Shown here: piece by piece, positions 14,504 to 20,326 of the stretch
Layout of the letters: every line of letters starts with the position of its first letter
How positions within the stretch are numbered: position 1 is the stretch's first letter
Program-made: the position numbers and the translations under genes
Source: a virus
IMG/VR virus record: IMGVR_UViG_3300032093_001052
Coordinates: 1-20,326 of that record
Length of the DNA: 20,326 nt
Direction: 5' to 3' (one strand)
The notes under the pieces: model-generated
Told to the model about the DNA's origin: nothing
Databases searched by the model: none
Seen by the model: only the letters and a program-made list of their open reading frames with translations

Positions 14504-14781
14504 TAAGCCTACTTAAACTTCTTTTAGAATATGACGATAACGTAGAAAAAGCTTTATCTAATAAAGCAAAAGCTACAAAAATATCGAAAACTATACTTAA
14601 GCAGGTGTATGAAAAGGGCTTAAGCGCATGGAAAGGCGGACACAGACCAGGTGTTGGTCAACATCAATGGGCAATGGGAAGAGTCAATTCATTCGTAACA
14701 GGTCAAGGAGGATCAAGAAAAGTAGACAAAAAGTTATGGCAAAAAGCGAAAAAAAGCAAAAAGAAAAAAGCCAAAAAATGA
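14500..14781 (+). CDS. DUF5824-like small basic protein with 10-residue leader (MISLLKLLLE)
   Basis: The leader MISLLKLLLE is followed by a 68-residue domain with the segment GLSAWKGGHRPGVGQHQWAM and then GRVNSFVTGQ (residues 40-69), which I recall as the DUF5824 signature found in many phages. The His/Arg/Gly/Trp cluster looks like a conserved surface or active site, but no activity is known to me. The C-terminus (77-93) is almost pure lysine. It is coupled at both ends by 4-base ATGA overlaps, so it is made together with its neighbours. Packaging with DNA is inferred from leader and charge. Confidence 0.68.
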   Translation: MISLLKLLLEYDDNVEKALSNKAKATKISKTILKQVYEKGLSAWKGGHRPGVGQHQWAMGRVNSFVTGQGGSRKVDKKLWQKAKKSKKKKAKK

Positions 14782-15287
14782 TAAAATTAAAAAATCTATT
14801 AAACGAAGTATCTTACGAAAAGTCTGGATTAAAAAAACCAGAACTCGCAGATAGAGACAAAGATAAAAAAATATCTTCTTGGGAAAAGAAAGTAGGTCAA
14901 AAAATAGAAAAAAATCTAGACGAAACTGCTCCTCAAGACGAATATTCTATAGGAATGAAAAAATATTCAGTGGGCAGACCTCAACAATATCCAGATTCTT
15001 GTCAAGAGTGCGGAGGAATGGTTTACGAAGGATCTTGTATGGAATGTGATTCCGTAAATCAAAATCAAATGACTTCTTATGATGGAGGATACGAACATGA
15101 AGAAGAATCTCATGATCATGAAGTTGGAATGGCTCAAAATCTTTTAAAAGACATCATAAGTAACGCATCTCAATTGATGGATAAAATAGGTCAAGAAGAA
15201 ATTAATTTACCGGGTTGGATCCAAGATCACATATCGAAAGCTCAAAACTATATTAGTCAAGCAAACGTGGGATACCATGAACTATAA
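14778..15287 (+). CDS. EF-hand plus zinc-ribbon protein with 10-residue leader (MIKLKNLLNE)
   Basis: I chose the ATG at 14778 because it gives the block's standard leader and an ATGA overlap; a longer ORF from 14628 only adds the neighbour's shadow. This gives 169 residues. Residues 26-37 form a canonical EF-hand-type calcium loop with D26, D28, D30, I33 and E37 (DRDKDKKISSWE). Residues 75-90 have C75-x-x-C78 and C87-x-x-C90, a zinc ribbon. Residues 106-116 are a His/Glu cluster. The C-terminal helix 143-168 (LPGWIQDHISKAQNYI) looks like a conserved tail module. It may bind calcium and zinc; function unknown. The end overlaps an alternative start of the next gene by 11 bases. Confidence 0.68.
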   Translation: MIKLKNLLNEVSYEKSGLKKPELADRDKDKKISSWEKKVGQKIEKNLDETAPQDEYSIGMKKYSVGRPQQYPDSCQECGGMVYEGSCMECDSVNQNQMTSYDGGYEHEEESHDHEVGMAQNLLKDIISNASQLMDKIGQEEINLPGWIQDHISKAQNYISQANVGYHEL

Positions 15288-15288
15288 T

Positions 15289-17214
15289 ATGCAAAATCTA
15301 GACATACTAAAAAAATTATTACTTCAAGAGGAAGAAGATTCTAAAAGAATGGAAAAATCTCCAAAGACTTTCGAAGACGATCCTATGAATTTTATCTTGA
15401 ATAAGTACGATACTCTAAAAGAGATAATGGCTGAGTTGATGTCTGAGAATTTTGAAGAACTCTTAACGGGAATTTATATATTAGCATATAAACCCAGTCA
15501 ATTTAAAATAGTTCTTCACAACGGTCAATATTTCTTTATGACCTTTATGGGAGAAGCATATCAAGCTACAGTCTCTGGTAAAAACTATTTCTTATTAAAT
15601 ACAGGAGAGAAACAAAGAGCGATGTTGGCAATATCTAGATTGCTTAGATGGGGAAGTCCTCTAAAAGTAAAAGGTCCTGAAAGCGCTGAACAAGGGACAG
15701 AATCAGGAACAGAAGAAACACCAGTAGAAACTCCACCAGCAGAAGGAGGAGAAGAAACAGGAGAAGAAGGCGGCACATTAGAAGAATCATTGATTTTACG
15801 TAAGCTATTATCAGAATCAATAGAAGACGATATATCTAATATTTTAAAAAAAAATAAAAATATATCATCTTTAGGAATACAAAAGATAGAAAAAACTGGT
15901 AAAAACACATATAAAGTGTATTTTAGCGGTGTAAATACTAGAGATAAGAAAGCTAGATTAGACGCAATGAAGCAATTAATATCCACTAAAGGTATTAACG
16001 CTAGCATATCTAGAGGTCTTTCTTCTATAGGAAACGTAAAATTGTCAACCAAATCTGGAGACGTAAATCTATTATTTAAAGGATCATCAGAAACAGCCAC
16101 TTCAACTAACGTAAAAGAAGGATTGGTAATATTATTTTTCTACTCTAAAATATCAAAGCCTGTAACAAAAACAAATTTTGATAGTATTGTAACCACGTTA
16201 AAAAAAGTATTGGCTAAATCCTCAGGAATAAGTGATAGTACAAAATCTGAATTAGATTCATTTTTGACGAGTATAAAAAATACGCCAGAAGCAATAAGTA
16301 ATTTAAATCAACCATTATCTCAAGCAACAACTATAAAAAGTAAATATTCCACTTTTAATTTAACAAGAACTGGAATATTTGATGAGATTAGATCTGTTGC
16401 GCATGAAAAATTAGGCATGCCCGCAGATAAGTGGTGCCCTGGCGATGTTTACGTAGTCATTAATGAAAAGAAAGCTCAAAGTATTTTACAAAAAGCCAAA
16501 TCTGAAGATTCTTCTCAAACAGCCGGCATATTAAATAATGCATTCGTTTCAAAATGGGGATCAGTAAATGCTCCATTGGTTGCGGTGTCATTAAAATTTG
16601 AAAAAGCCCAAGGAGGAAAAGCGAAAGCATATTTTGATAAGTTTAAAAAAGCGAAAACAGAGTATAACTTAACATCAGACGAACAAAATTATAACGAAAA
16701 GAAATACAGAGAGGGTATAGAAAGGTTAAGAAAGTCTATATTATCGTACGTAAAAAGCAACAAAAATATAAAATACGATATACCTGAAACAGATGTAAAA
16801 AATATAAAAGTAGAACAACTTAGAGGAAAGTATGCTGCATTGAAATCATTAAATTTCTTTTTTACTCAAATAACAAACGATGAAGGCGTACAATCTATAG
16901 ATGATGCTTTACTGGCATTAGCCGCTTTTGCAATGTCTCTCGGAGATGTTTCTCCTACGTTCTATAAAGTTATAGCATCAAGTACAGGAGAATCTGGAAA
17001 AATAGAAACTTTCGAAGCTGGTAGTGCTCTTTCCTTATATGTTGAAGACAAAATACAACCTATAAAAATAACAGACACATCTACTTTTGGGGGATTGGTC
17101 ATAGAGATATTAGCGTCCAAGAAGAAAGATGATAATATTAAAATAACATTGAATGCCAGAAATAATGGAACAACACAAGGCACTATAGAAATTTCAAAAA
17201 TTCAACACATATAA
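15289..17214 (+). CDS. Large modular protein (641 residues) with leader and internal leader-like site
   Basis: The start is ambiguous: ATG 15277 overlaps the previous gene, while ATG 15289 sits in the same TATAATATG context as the next gene and is preferred. Numbering from 15277, residues 5-18 form a leader ending LQE. Residues 36-130 are a compact domain (QFKIVLHNGQYFFMTFMGEA, then KQRAMLAISRLLRWG). Residues 133-168 are a Glu/Thr/Pro/Gly-rich linker. Residues 169-180 repeat a leader-like helix (ESLILRKLLSE). Residues 185-645 form a second large domain with the motif MPADKWCPGDVYVV at 381-394. The two halves look like separate proteins joined by a cleavable linker. No enzyme family is recognised. 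Its place among leader-bearing genes suggests an internal virion protein, possibly injected. Confidence 0.65.
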   Translation: MQNLDILKKLLLQEEEDSKRMEKSPKTFEDDPMNFILNKYDTLKEIMAELMSENFEELLTGIYILAYKPSQFKIVLHNGQYFFMTFMGEAYQATVSGKNYFLLNTGEKQRAMLAISRLLRWGSPLKVKGPESAEQGTESGTEETPVETPPAEGGEETGEEGGTLEESLILRKLLSESIEDDISNILKKNKNISSLGIQKIEKTGKNTYKVYFSGVNTRDKKARLDAMKQLISTKGINASISRGLSSIGNVKLSTKSGDVNLLFKGSSETATSTNVKEGLVILFFYSKISKPVTKTNFDSIVTTLKKVLAKSSGISDSTKSELDSFLTSIKNTPEAISNLNQPLSQATTIKSKYSTFNLTRTGIFDEIRSVAHEKLGMPADKWCPGDVYVVINEKKAQSILQKAKSEDSSQTAGILNNAFVSKWGSVNAPLVAVSLKFEKAQGGKAKAYFDKFKKAKTEYNLTSDEQNYNEKKYREGIERLRKSILSYVKSNKNIKYDIPETDVKNIKVEQLRGKYAALKSLNFFFTQITNDEGVQSIDDALLALAAFAMSLGDVSPTFYKVIASSTGESGKIETFEAGSALSLYVEDKIQPIKITDTSTFGGLVIEILASKKKDDNIKITLNARNNGTTQGTIEISKIQHI

Positions 17215-17215
17215 T

Positions 17216-17563
17216 ATGTCATTCGACTTACAAAAATATCTAATAGAAAACAATCTTACCTTAACAGGAAAAATAAGAATGTTTGAAGACAAAGATACTG
17301 AAGAGCCTACAGAAGAAGATATGAAATCTACTGATAAGGACATGAAGGATTTAGATAAGAATAAAAAAGAATTGGCGCAATTACAAGCAAAGGCAAAAGA
17401 CATAATTTTTAAATACACTGAAGATACGCCGCAAGGCAGAAAAGTCAAAGGCAGCATTTCTGATTATAAAAAAGCGATAGGAGACATTCCAAATAAAATA
17501 AAACAACTAAAAGATAAAATCAAAGCAGTTGAAAATCCCACAGATACCGATACAGAAGATTAA
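17216..17563 (+). CDS. Small charged coiled-coil protein with leader (MSFDLQKYLIE)
   Basis: This 115-residue protein begins MSFDLQKYLIE then N, an 11-residue version of the leader with an LIE site. The rest is highly charged: an acidic stretch (20-45), a coiled coil (47-72) and a Lys-rich helical region, with a Thr/Asp tail. There are no cysteines or catalytic motifs. It starts one base after the stop of the large modular gene. The last 35 bases overlap the TTG start of the next gene. Function unknown; the charge pattern is compatible with a capsid-internal or scaffold-like protein. Confidence 0.6.
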   Translation: MSFDLQKYLIENNLTLTGKIRMFEDKDTEEPTEEDMKSTDKDMKDLDKNKKELAQLQAKAKDIIFKYTEDTPQGRKVKGSISDYKKAIGDIPNKIKQLKDKIKAVENPTDTDTED

Positions 17564-17894
17564 TTATAAAACAGTGCTATATATAGTATTAGGATTTGTT
17601 TTACTATACGGAGTTATATTACTTGCAACACGTAAACCACAAATTCCCGCTGATATTAAAGCAACAATCGACTCATTAACTAATCTTAATAAACAATTAA
17701 TAGAACATCAAAAACAAATTGATAGTACTATTCATGTTTATGAAACTGAAGTTAAACAAGTTGATGATAAAATTGATAATATAAAAGAAAAAACAACAAT
17801 TATTAAAGAATATTATCATGAAATAAGTCAGCAAGTTAATAATTATACTCTTACTGAATTAGATTCATTTTTTAAAAAAAGATACAACTACTAA
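17529..17894 (+). CDS. Membrane-anchored coiled-coil protein, i-spanin-like
   Basis: The start is uncertain: TTG at 17529 gives 121 residues with a short cytoplasmic tail (KIPQIPIQKINYK), while GTG at 17574 gives 106 residues starting at the membrane helix. Residues 15-33 are one transmembrane helix (TVLYIVLGFVLLYGVILLA), followed by a periplasmic coiled coil (40-105) and the ending TELDSFFKKRYN, an arrangement seen in Rz-like inner-membrane spanins and small membrane proteins of Bacteroidetes phages. Spanins fuse inner and outer membranes in the last step of lysis. A partner lipoprotein is not evident. It overlaps the next gene by one base (TAATG). Confidence 0.6.
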   Translation: MKIPQIPIQKINYKTVLYIVLGFVLLYGVILLATRKPQIPADIKATIDSLTNLNKQLIEHQKQIDSTIHVYETEVKQVDDKIDNIKEKTTIIKEYYHEISQQVNNYTLTELDSFFKKRYNY

Positions 17895-18472
17895 TGAAAC
17901 AACATCTTAACGAAATTAAAAGAATGCAGAAATTAGCGGGAATCATTAAAGAAAACTATGATGATGATTCTTCAGGATATTCTTATGAATATAAAGAAGG
18001 ACCAGGTGCTAATCCTCAAGAAATTGTAAATACAATAAAACAATATAAAAAAGATAAATTTACTTGGGAAAAACTAGCTAAAAATGATTTTTACTCGATG
18101 GCGCAAGGAAAATCAGCTGATATAAAATCAGAATACTACCCAGAGTGGAAAAAAGAAGATTTTCAAACAGTTATAGACGCGTTAGAGTCTTCTTCTTTAA
18201 ATGAAGATAAGAATGATACTGGAGAAGAATTAGCTAATTTTTTAAATCAAAATCAAGCTGAAGTAGAACGTAAAATAAATAGACCTGATTTACATCTAGA
18301 TAAATTTTTACCTAATGGGGACTATACTAAGGGTACCGCGGTAGATGATGTATTTGATCCTCCTTTTAGAGGTATAATATTATCGTTTAGTAAAGATGCA
18401 ATTGATTATGATGATATAGAAAGTATAGAAGTACAAGGTAAGACTATATATTATTCTGCTTTCAATAATTAA
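17894..18472 (+). CDS. Unknown 192-residue acidic protein with long leader
   Basis: The N-terminus MKQHLNEIKRMQKLAGIIKE then N is an amphipathic helix ending in IKE at residue 20. I recall this N-EIKRMQ-LAGI pattern from the starts of many uncharacterised proteins in marine phage genomes, so it may be a mobile targeting tag. Residues 40-85 form a helical unit (IVNTIKQYKKDKFTWEKLAK), and LNEDKND at 97-103 is a possible second (L/I)-x-E site. The C-terminal 60 residues are beta-rich (DDVFDPPFRGIILSFSKDAI). There is no known motif. It lies between two membrane-protein genes (TAATG overlap upstream). Confidence 0.6.
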   Translation: MKQHLNEIKRMQKLAGIIKENYDDDSSGYSYEYKEGPGANPQEIVNTIKQYKKDKFTWEKLAKNDFYSMAQGKSADIKSEYYPEWKKEDFQTVIDALESSSLNEDKNDTGEELANFLNQNQAEVERKINRPDLHLDKFLPNGDYTKGTAVDDVFDPPFRGIILSFSKDAIDYDDIESIEVQGKTIYYSAFNN

Positions 18473-18483
18473 TAATAAAAAAA

Positions 18484-18924
18484 ATGAAACAAATACTAAC
18501 TATACTATTAATAATATTATCACTTTCATCTAAAGGACAACATGTACCTACATATGATAGTTTAGGTAATGTCACTTACTATACAGAAGATACAATTCAC
18601 TTACCATACTCAGTTGCTAAAAAAATAGCTAAAGAATTAGTAGGATGTGATAGCACTAAAGCAATACTTGAATTAACTAAAGAACAACTTACTTTAACTG
18701 AACAAAAAGTAACATTAAAAGATAGTGTTATAGCCCAACATATAAAAAAAGGTGAAATATACGAAGATCGTATCAAAAACGAGCAACTAAAATTCGATAT
18801 GCAAGGTAAATGGGTAGATCAGTTACGTAAGCAAAATAAAAAACTTAAAGTAAAACTACTATTCACTAAAATAACATTAAGCGCTATTATAGGCGGACTA
18901 ACATATTTATATATAACAAAATAA
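18484..18924 (+). CDS. Exported coiled-coil protein with C-terminal membrane segment (lysis/envelope)
   Basis: In this 146-residue protein, residues 1-19 are a signal peptide (KQILTILLIILSLSS, then KGQ). Residues 36-55 hold the segment DTIHLPYSVAKKIAKELVGC, which I associate with a protein common in Bacteroidetes phages. Residues 62-122 form a coiled coil (LTKEQLTLTEQKVTLKDSVI), and residues 125-144 are a hydrophobic helix near the end (FTKITLSAIIGGLTYLYI). The topology places the coiled coil in the periplasm. Together with the i-spanin-like gene two positions upstream it suggests a lysis cassette. An envelope-acting superinfection or lysis regulator is an alternative. Confidence 0.62.
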   Translation: MKQILTILLIILSLSSKGQHVPTYDSLGNVTYYTEDTIHLPYSVAKKIAKELVGCDSTKAILELTKEQLTLTEQKVTLKDSVIAQHIKKGEIYEDRIKNEQLKFDMQGKWVDQLRKQNKKLKVKLLFTKITLSAIIGGLTYLYITK

Positions 18925-18931
18925 AAGTAAA

Positions 18932-19141
18932 ATGAAAAACGAAATCAAACTTGGATTACTAACAGATAATTTTATGTTAGGATTAATTTTAGCTTTGCAA
19001 GCTGTAGCTGGACAATCTCTTGATGAACTAACAAGCGATGCAGCACAATCAGCAGTAAACGACCATCCAGGAGTTAAGGATATTCCAGAATTGGTTGGTT
19101 ATGCTGGAGATTTTATTCGTGTGCAATTAGGAATTCAATAA
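18932..19141 (+). CDS. Small unknown protein, 69 residues
   Basis: No family is recognised. The N-terminal half is a helix with an apolar face (NFMLGLILALQAVAGQSL), followed by DELTSDAAQSAVNDHPGVKD and an amphipathic C-terminus. There is no signal peptide and no cysteine. It sits 7 bases after the exported coiled-coil gene and before a stem-loop and the 90 bp gap to terminase. The position upstream of gp17 is where T4 has the small terminase gp16, but the protein is too short and shows no helix-turn-helix, so that identity is not supported. Confidence 0.55.
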   Translation: MKNEIKLGLLTDNFMLGLILALQAVAGQSLDELTSDAAQSAVNDHPGVKDIPELVGYAGDFIRVQLGIQ

Positions 19142-19156
19142 GAATAGAAATATTCT
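19141..19156 (+). terminator. Stem-loop directly after the 69-residue gene (weak terminator candidate)
   Basis: AGAATA, a GAAA tetraloop and TATTCT form a perfect 6 bp stem, followed by ATTTGTTTTG. The GNRA loop and the T-rich tail suggest a transcript end at the boundary before terminase. The stem is A/T-rich and short, so intrinsic termination would be weak; RNA 3'-end protection is an alternative. Confidence 0.4.
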
Positions 19157-19173
19157 ATTTGTTTTGTCACTTA

Positions 19174-19184
19174 ATAAATATACA
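19174..19184 (+). promoter_or_regulatory. ATAAATATACA element upstream of terminase
   Basis: This is an exact 11-base copy of the element at 7664-7674. AATAAATA matches 7 of 8 bases of the T4 late promoter TATAAATA, 47 bases before the terminase start and after a stem-loop, a sensible place for a late promoter. Confidence 0.4.
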
Positions 19185-19207
19185 GTTGCATTGACCGAAT
19201 AAAATAT

Positions 19208-19217
19208 ATATTTATAA
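19208..19217 (+). promoter_or_regulatory. ATATTTATAA motif upstream of terminase
   Basis: The motif ends 14 bases before the GTG start. AAAAGC lies between motif and start, as at 12345-12366. This gap therefore contains both candidate promoter types seen in the window. Confidence 0.4.
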
Positions 19218-19231
19218 ATTAAAAGCAGTTC

Positions 19232-20326
19232 GTGTCTGAGCAAATAAGTATAAAAGAAAAGATAAAAGAGGAGTTCATTAAATGCGCTCAAGATCCTGTG
19301 TACTTCATGAAGAAGTATTATACGATCCAACACCCACAAAGAGGTCGACAATTGTTTGATCTCTATCCTTTCCAAGAAAAAGTACTTCGCTTATTTCAAA
19401 AATATCCTGACTCCGTTATTAATAAATCCAGGCAGTTAGGTATCTCTACTCTGGTTTCTGCATATTCATTGTGGTTGATGATTTTCAATAAGGATAAAAA
19501 TATCCTTGTAATCGCTACCAAACAAGATACTGCAAAGAACATGGTAACCAAAGTAAGATTCGCTTACGATAATCTACCAGTTTGGTTAAAAATAGGAACA
19601 GGAGCCACAGAAAATAACAGACTTAGTTTGCGTTTAGCAAACGGTTCTCAAATCAAAGCAGTATCAGCGGCAGGCGACTCAGGTCGTTCTGAAGCAGTTT
19701 CTCTTCTAGTAATAGATGAGGCAGCGTTTATCGATAATATAGATACTATATATACTGCTGCTAAAATGACTCTTGCTACAGGAGGAGGATGCGTAGCACT
19801 TTCTACTCCAAATGGTGTTGGTAACTGGTTTCACAAAACATATATAGCTGCTCAAAAAGGAGATAATAATTTTATACCTATATCACTACCATGGACTGTT
19901 CATCCTGAGAGAGATCAATCTTGGAGAGATATGCAAGACATAGATTTAGGAAAAAGAAATGCTGCGCAAGAATGCGATTGTGACTTTCTTAGTTCAGGCA
20001 ACACAGTTATAGATCCAGAAGTGCTTACTTGGTATGAGAAGAACTTTATATGCGAACCTCAAGAAAGAAGAGGTCCAGATAAGTCTTATTGGATTTGGGA
20101 ATATCCTGATCCAATGAAATATTATACAGTTATTGCTGACGTTGCTCGTGGAGATGCATCAGATTTCTCAGCTTTTCACGTTATAGATATAGAAACAATG
20201 ACTCAAGTCGCTGAGTATAAATCGCAAATTGGAACTAGAGACTACGCAAATGTACTTATAGCAGCCGCTACTGAATATAATCAAGCTCTATTAGTTGTAG
20301 AAAACGCAAATATTGGTTGGGACGTA
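19232..20326 (+). CDS. gp17: Large terminase subunit gp17-like (C-terminus beyond window)
   Basis: 365 codons are visible and open to the right edge. The GTG start at 19232 is chosen because an in-frame stop lies just upstream (19220) and the product then begins (V/M)SEQISIKEKIKEEF, a natural N-terminus; the first ATG is 25 codons further in. The N-terminal ATPase has an adenine-binding region (QLFDLYPFQEKVL, 40-52), a deviant Walker A (NKSRQLGISTL, 64-74, without the usual GKT lysine), Walker B with catalytic glutamate (LLVIDEAAF, 158-166) and coupling motif III (LSTPNG, 190-195). The nuclease domain shows its first metal aspartate D303 (IADVARGDASDFSAF) and E357 (VVENAN). It packages DNA into the prohead through the portal and cuts concatemers. 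Confidence 0.95.
   Translation, partial: MSEQISIKEKIKEEFIKCAQDPVYFMKKYYTIQHPQRGRQLFDLYPFQEKVLRLFQKYPDSVINKSRQLGISTLVSAYSLWLMIFNKDKNILVIATKQDTAKNMVTKVRFAYDNLPVWLKIGTGATENNRLSLRLANGSQIKAVSAAGDSGRSEAVSLLVIDEAAFIDNIDTIYTAAKMTLATGGGCVALSTPNGVGNWFHKTYIAAQKGDNNFIPISLPWTVHPERDQSWRDMQDIDLGKRNAAQECDCDFLSSGNTVIDPEVLTWYEKNFICEPQERRGPDKSYWIWEYPDPMKYYTVIADVARGDASDFSAFHVIDIETMTQVAEYKSQIGTRDYANVLIAAATEYNQALLVVENANIGWDV

Noticed and set aside
14628-14777. N-terminal extension of the EF-hand protein to the ATG at 14628
   Set aside because: The extension is an out-of-frame reading of the DUF5824-like gene; the ATG at 14778 gives a leader like its neighbours and a 4-base overlap.
18932-19141. Small terminase subunit gp16 upstream of gp17
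   Set aside because: Only 69 residues, no recognisable DNA-binding helix-turn-helix or oligomerisation coiled coil; position alone is not enough.
19127-19375. Leftward ORF across the terminase start
   Set aside because: Antisense to the strongly supported terminase N-terminus; product has no recognisable features.
1-20326. CRISPR arrays, insertion sequences, integrase or attachment sites
   Set aside because: No regularly spaced repeats, transposase motifs or long direct or inverted repeats were seen; the window is a continuous phage gene array.

Overview
The window looks like part of the genome of a T4-like tailed phage (myovirus; contractile tail, virion-internal proteins, T4-type late sigma factor). 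It is AT-rich and almost fully coding, with many 1-8 bp gene overlaps. Recognisable T4 homologues are baseplate wedge gp6 and gp25, a gp5-like spike OB-fold protein, late sigma factor gp55, primase gp61 and large terminase gp17. Almost no start codon has a Shine-Dalgarno sequence, and one gene at the right (18484-18924) has the signal-peptide/coiled-coil/C-terminal-membrane-segment build I associate with Bacteroidetes phages. A Bacteroidetes (probably flavobacterial) host is therefore my best inference, not a proof.

Layout. Positions 1-7390 are a leftward block. Read in its own direction (right to left) it holds a small acidic protein, a glutaredoxin, an HD-domain phosphohydrolase, a small membrane protein, gp55, a small conserved-looking protein, the gp5-like OB-fold protein, a beta-helical spike-tip-like protein, a large 703-residue structural protein, a small coiled-coil protein, gp25 and gp6 (cut by the window edge). 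Positions 7391-7760 are the divergent intergenic region, relatively GC-rich in its middle and possibly encoding a structured RNA. Positions 7761-9481 hold primase and a RecB-type nuclease. Positions 9500-18472 hold a long rightward run of accessory genes: kinase, HxGH nucleotidyltransferase, metallopeptidase-HAD fusion, zinc-finger proteins, a ferritin-like DUF5856 protein, basic small proteins and a 641-residue modular protein. Two membrane-anchored coiled-coil proteins (probable lysis or envelope functions) lie at 17529-18924. Terminase gp17 starts at 19232 with GTG and runs off the right edge.

Main observation. Many of the otherwise unrelated proteins in 9500-18472 start with the same short amphipathic leader, typically exactly 10 residues of the form M-I-x-L-x-x-L-L-x-E. 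This has the form of the T4 capsid-targeting sequence, which directs internal proteins into the prohead and is removed by the gp21 protease after (L/I)-x-E. I infer that much of this block encodes proteins packaged in the capsid and delivered with the DNA, including a zeta-toxin-like kinase. Similar (L/I)-x-E sites sit between domains of three multidomain proteins, suggesting polyprotein-like processing. A second observation is a motif, ATATTTAT(A/T)(A/T), in sense orientation immediately upstream of genes at five of the few real intergenic gaps on both strands; it is a candidate phage promoter.
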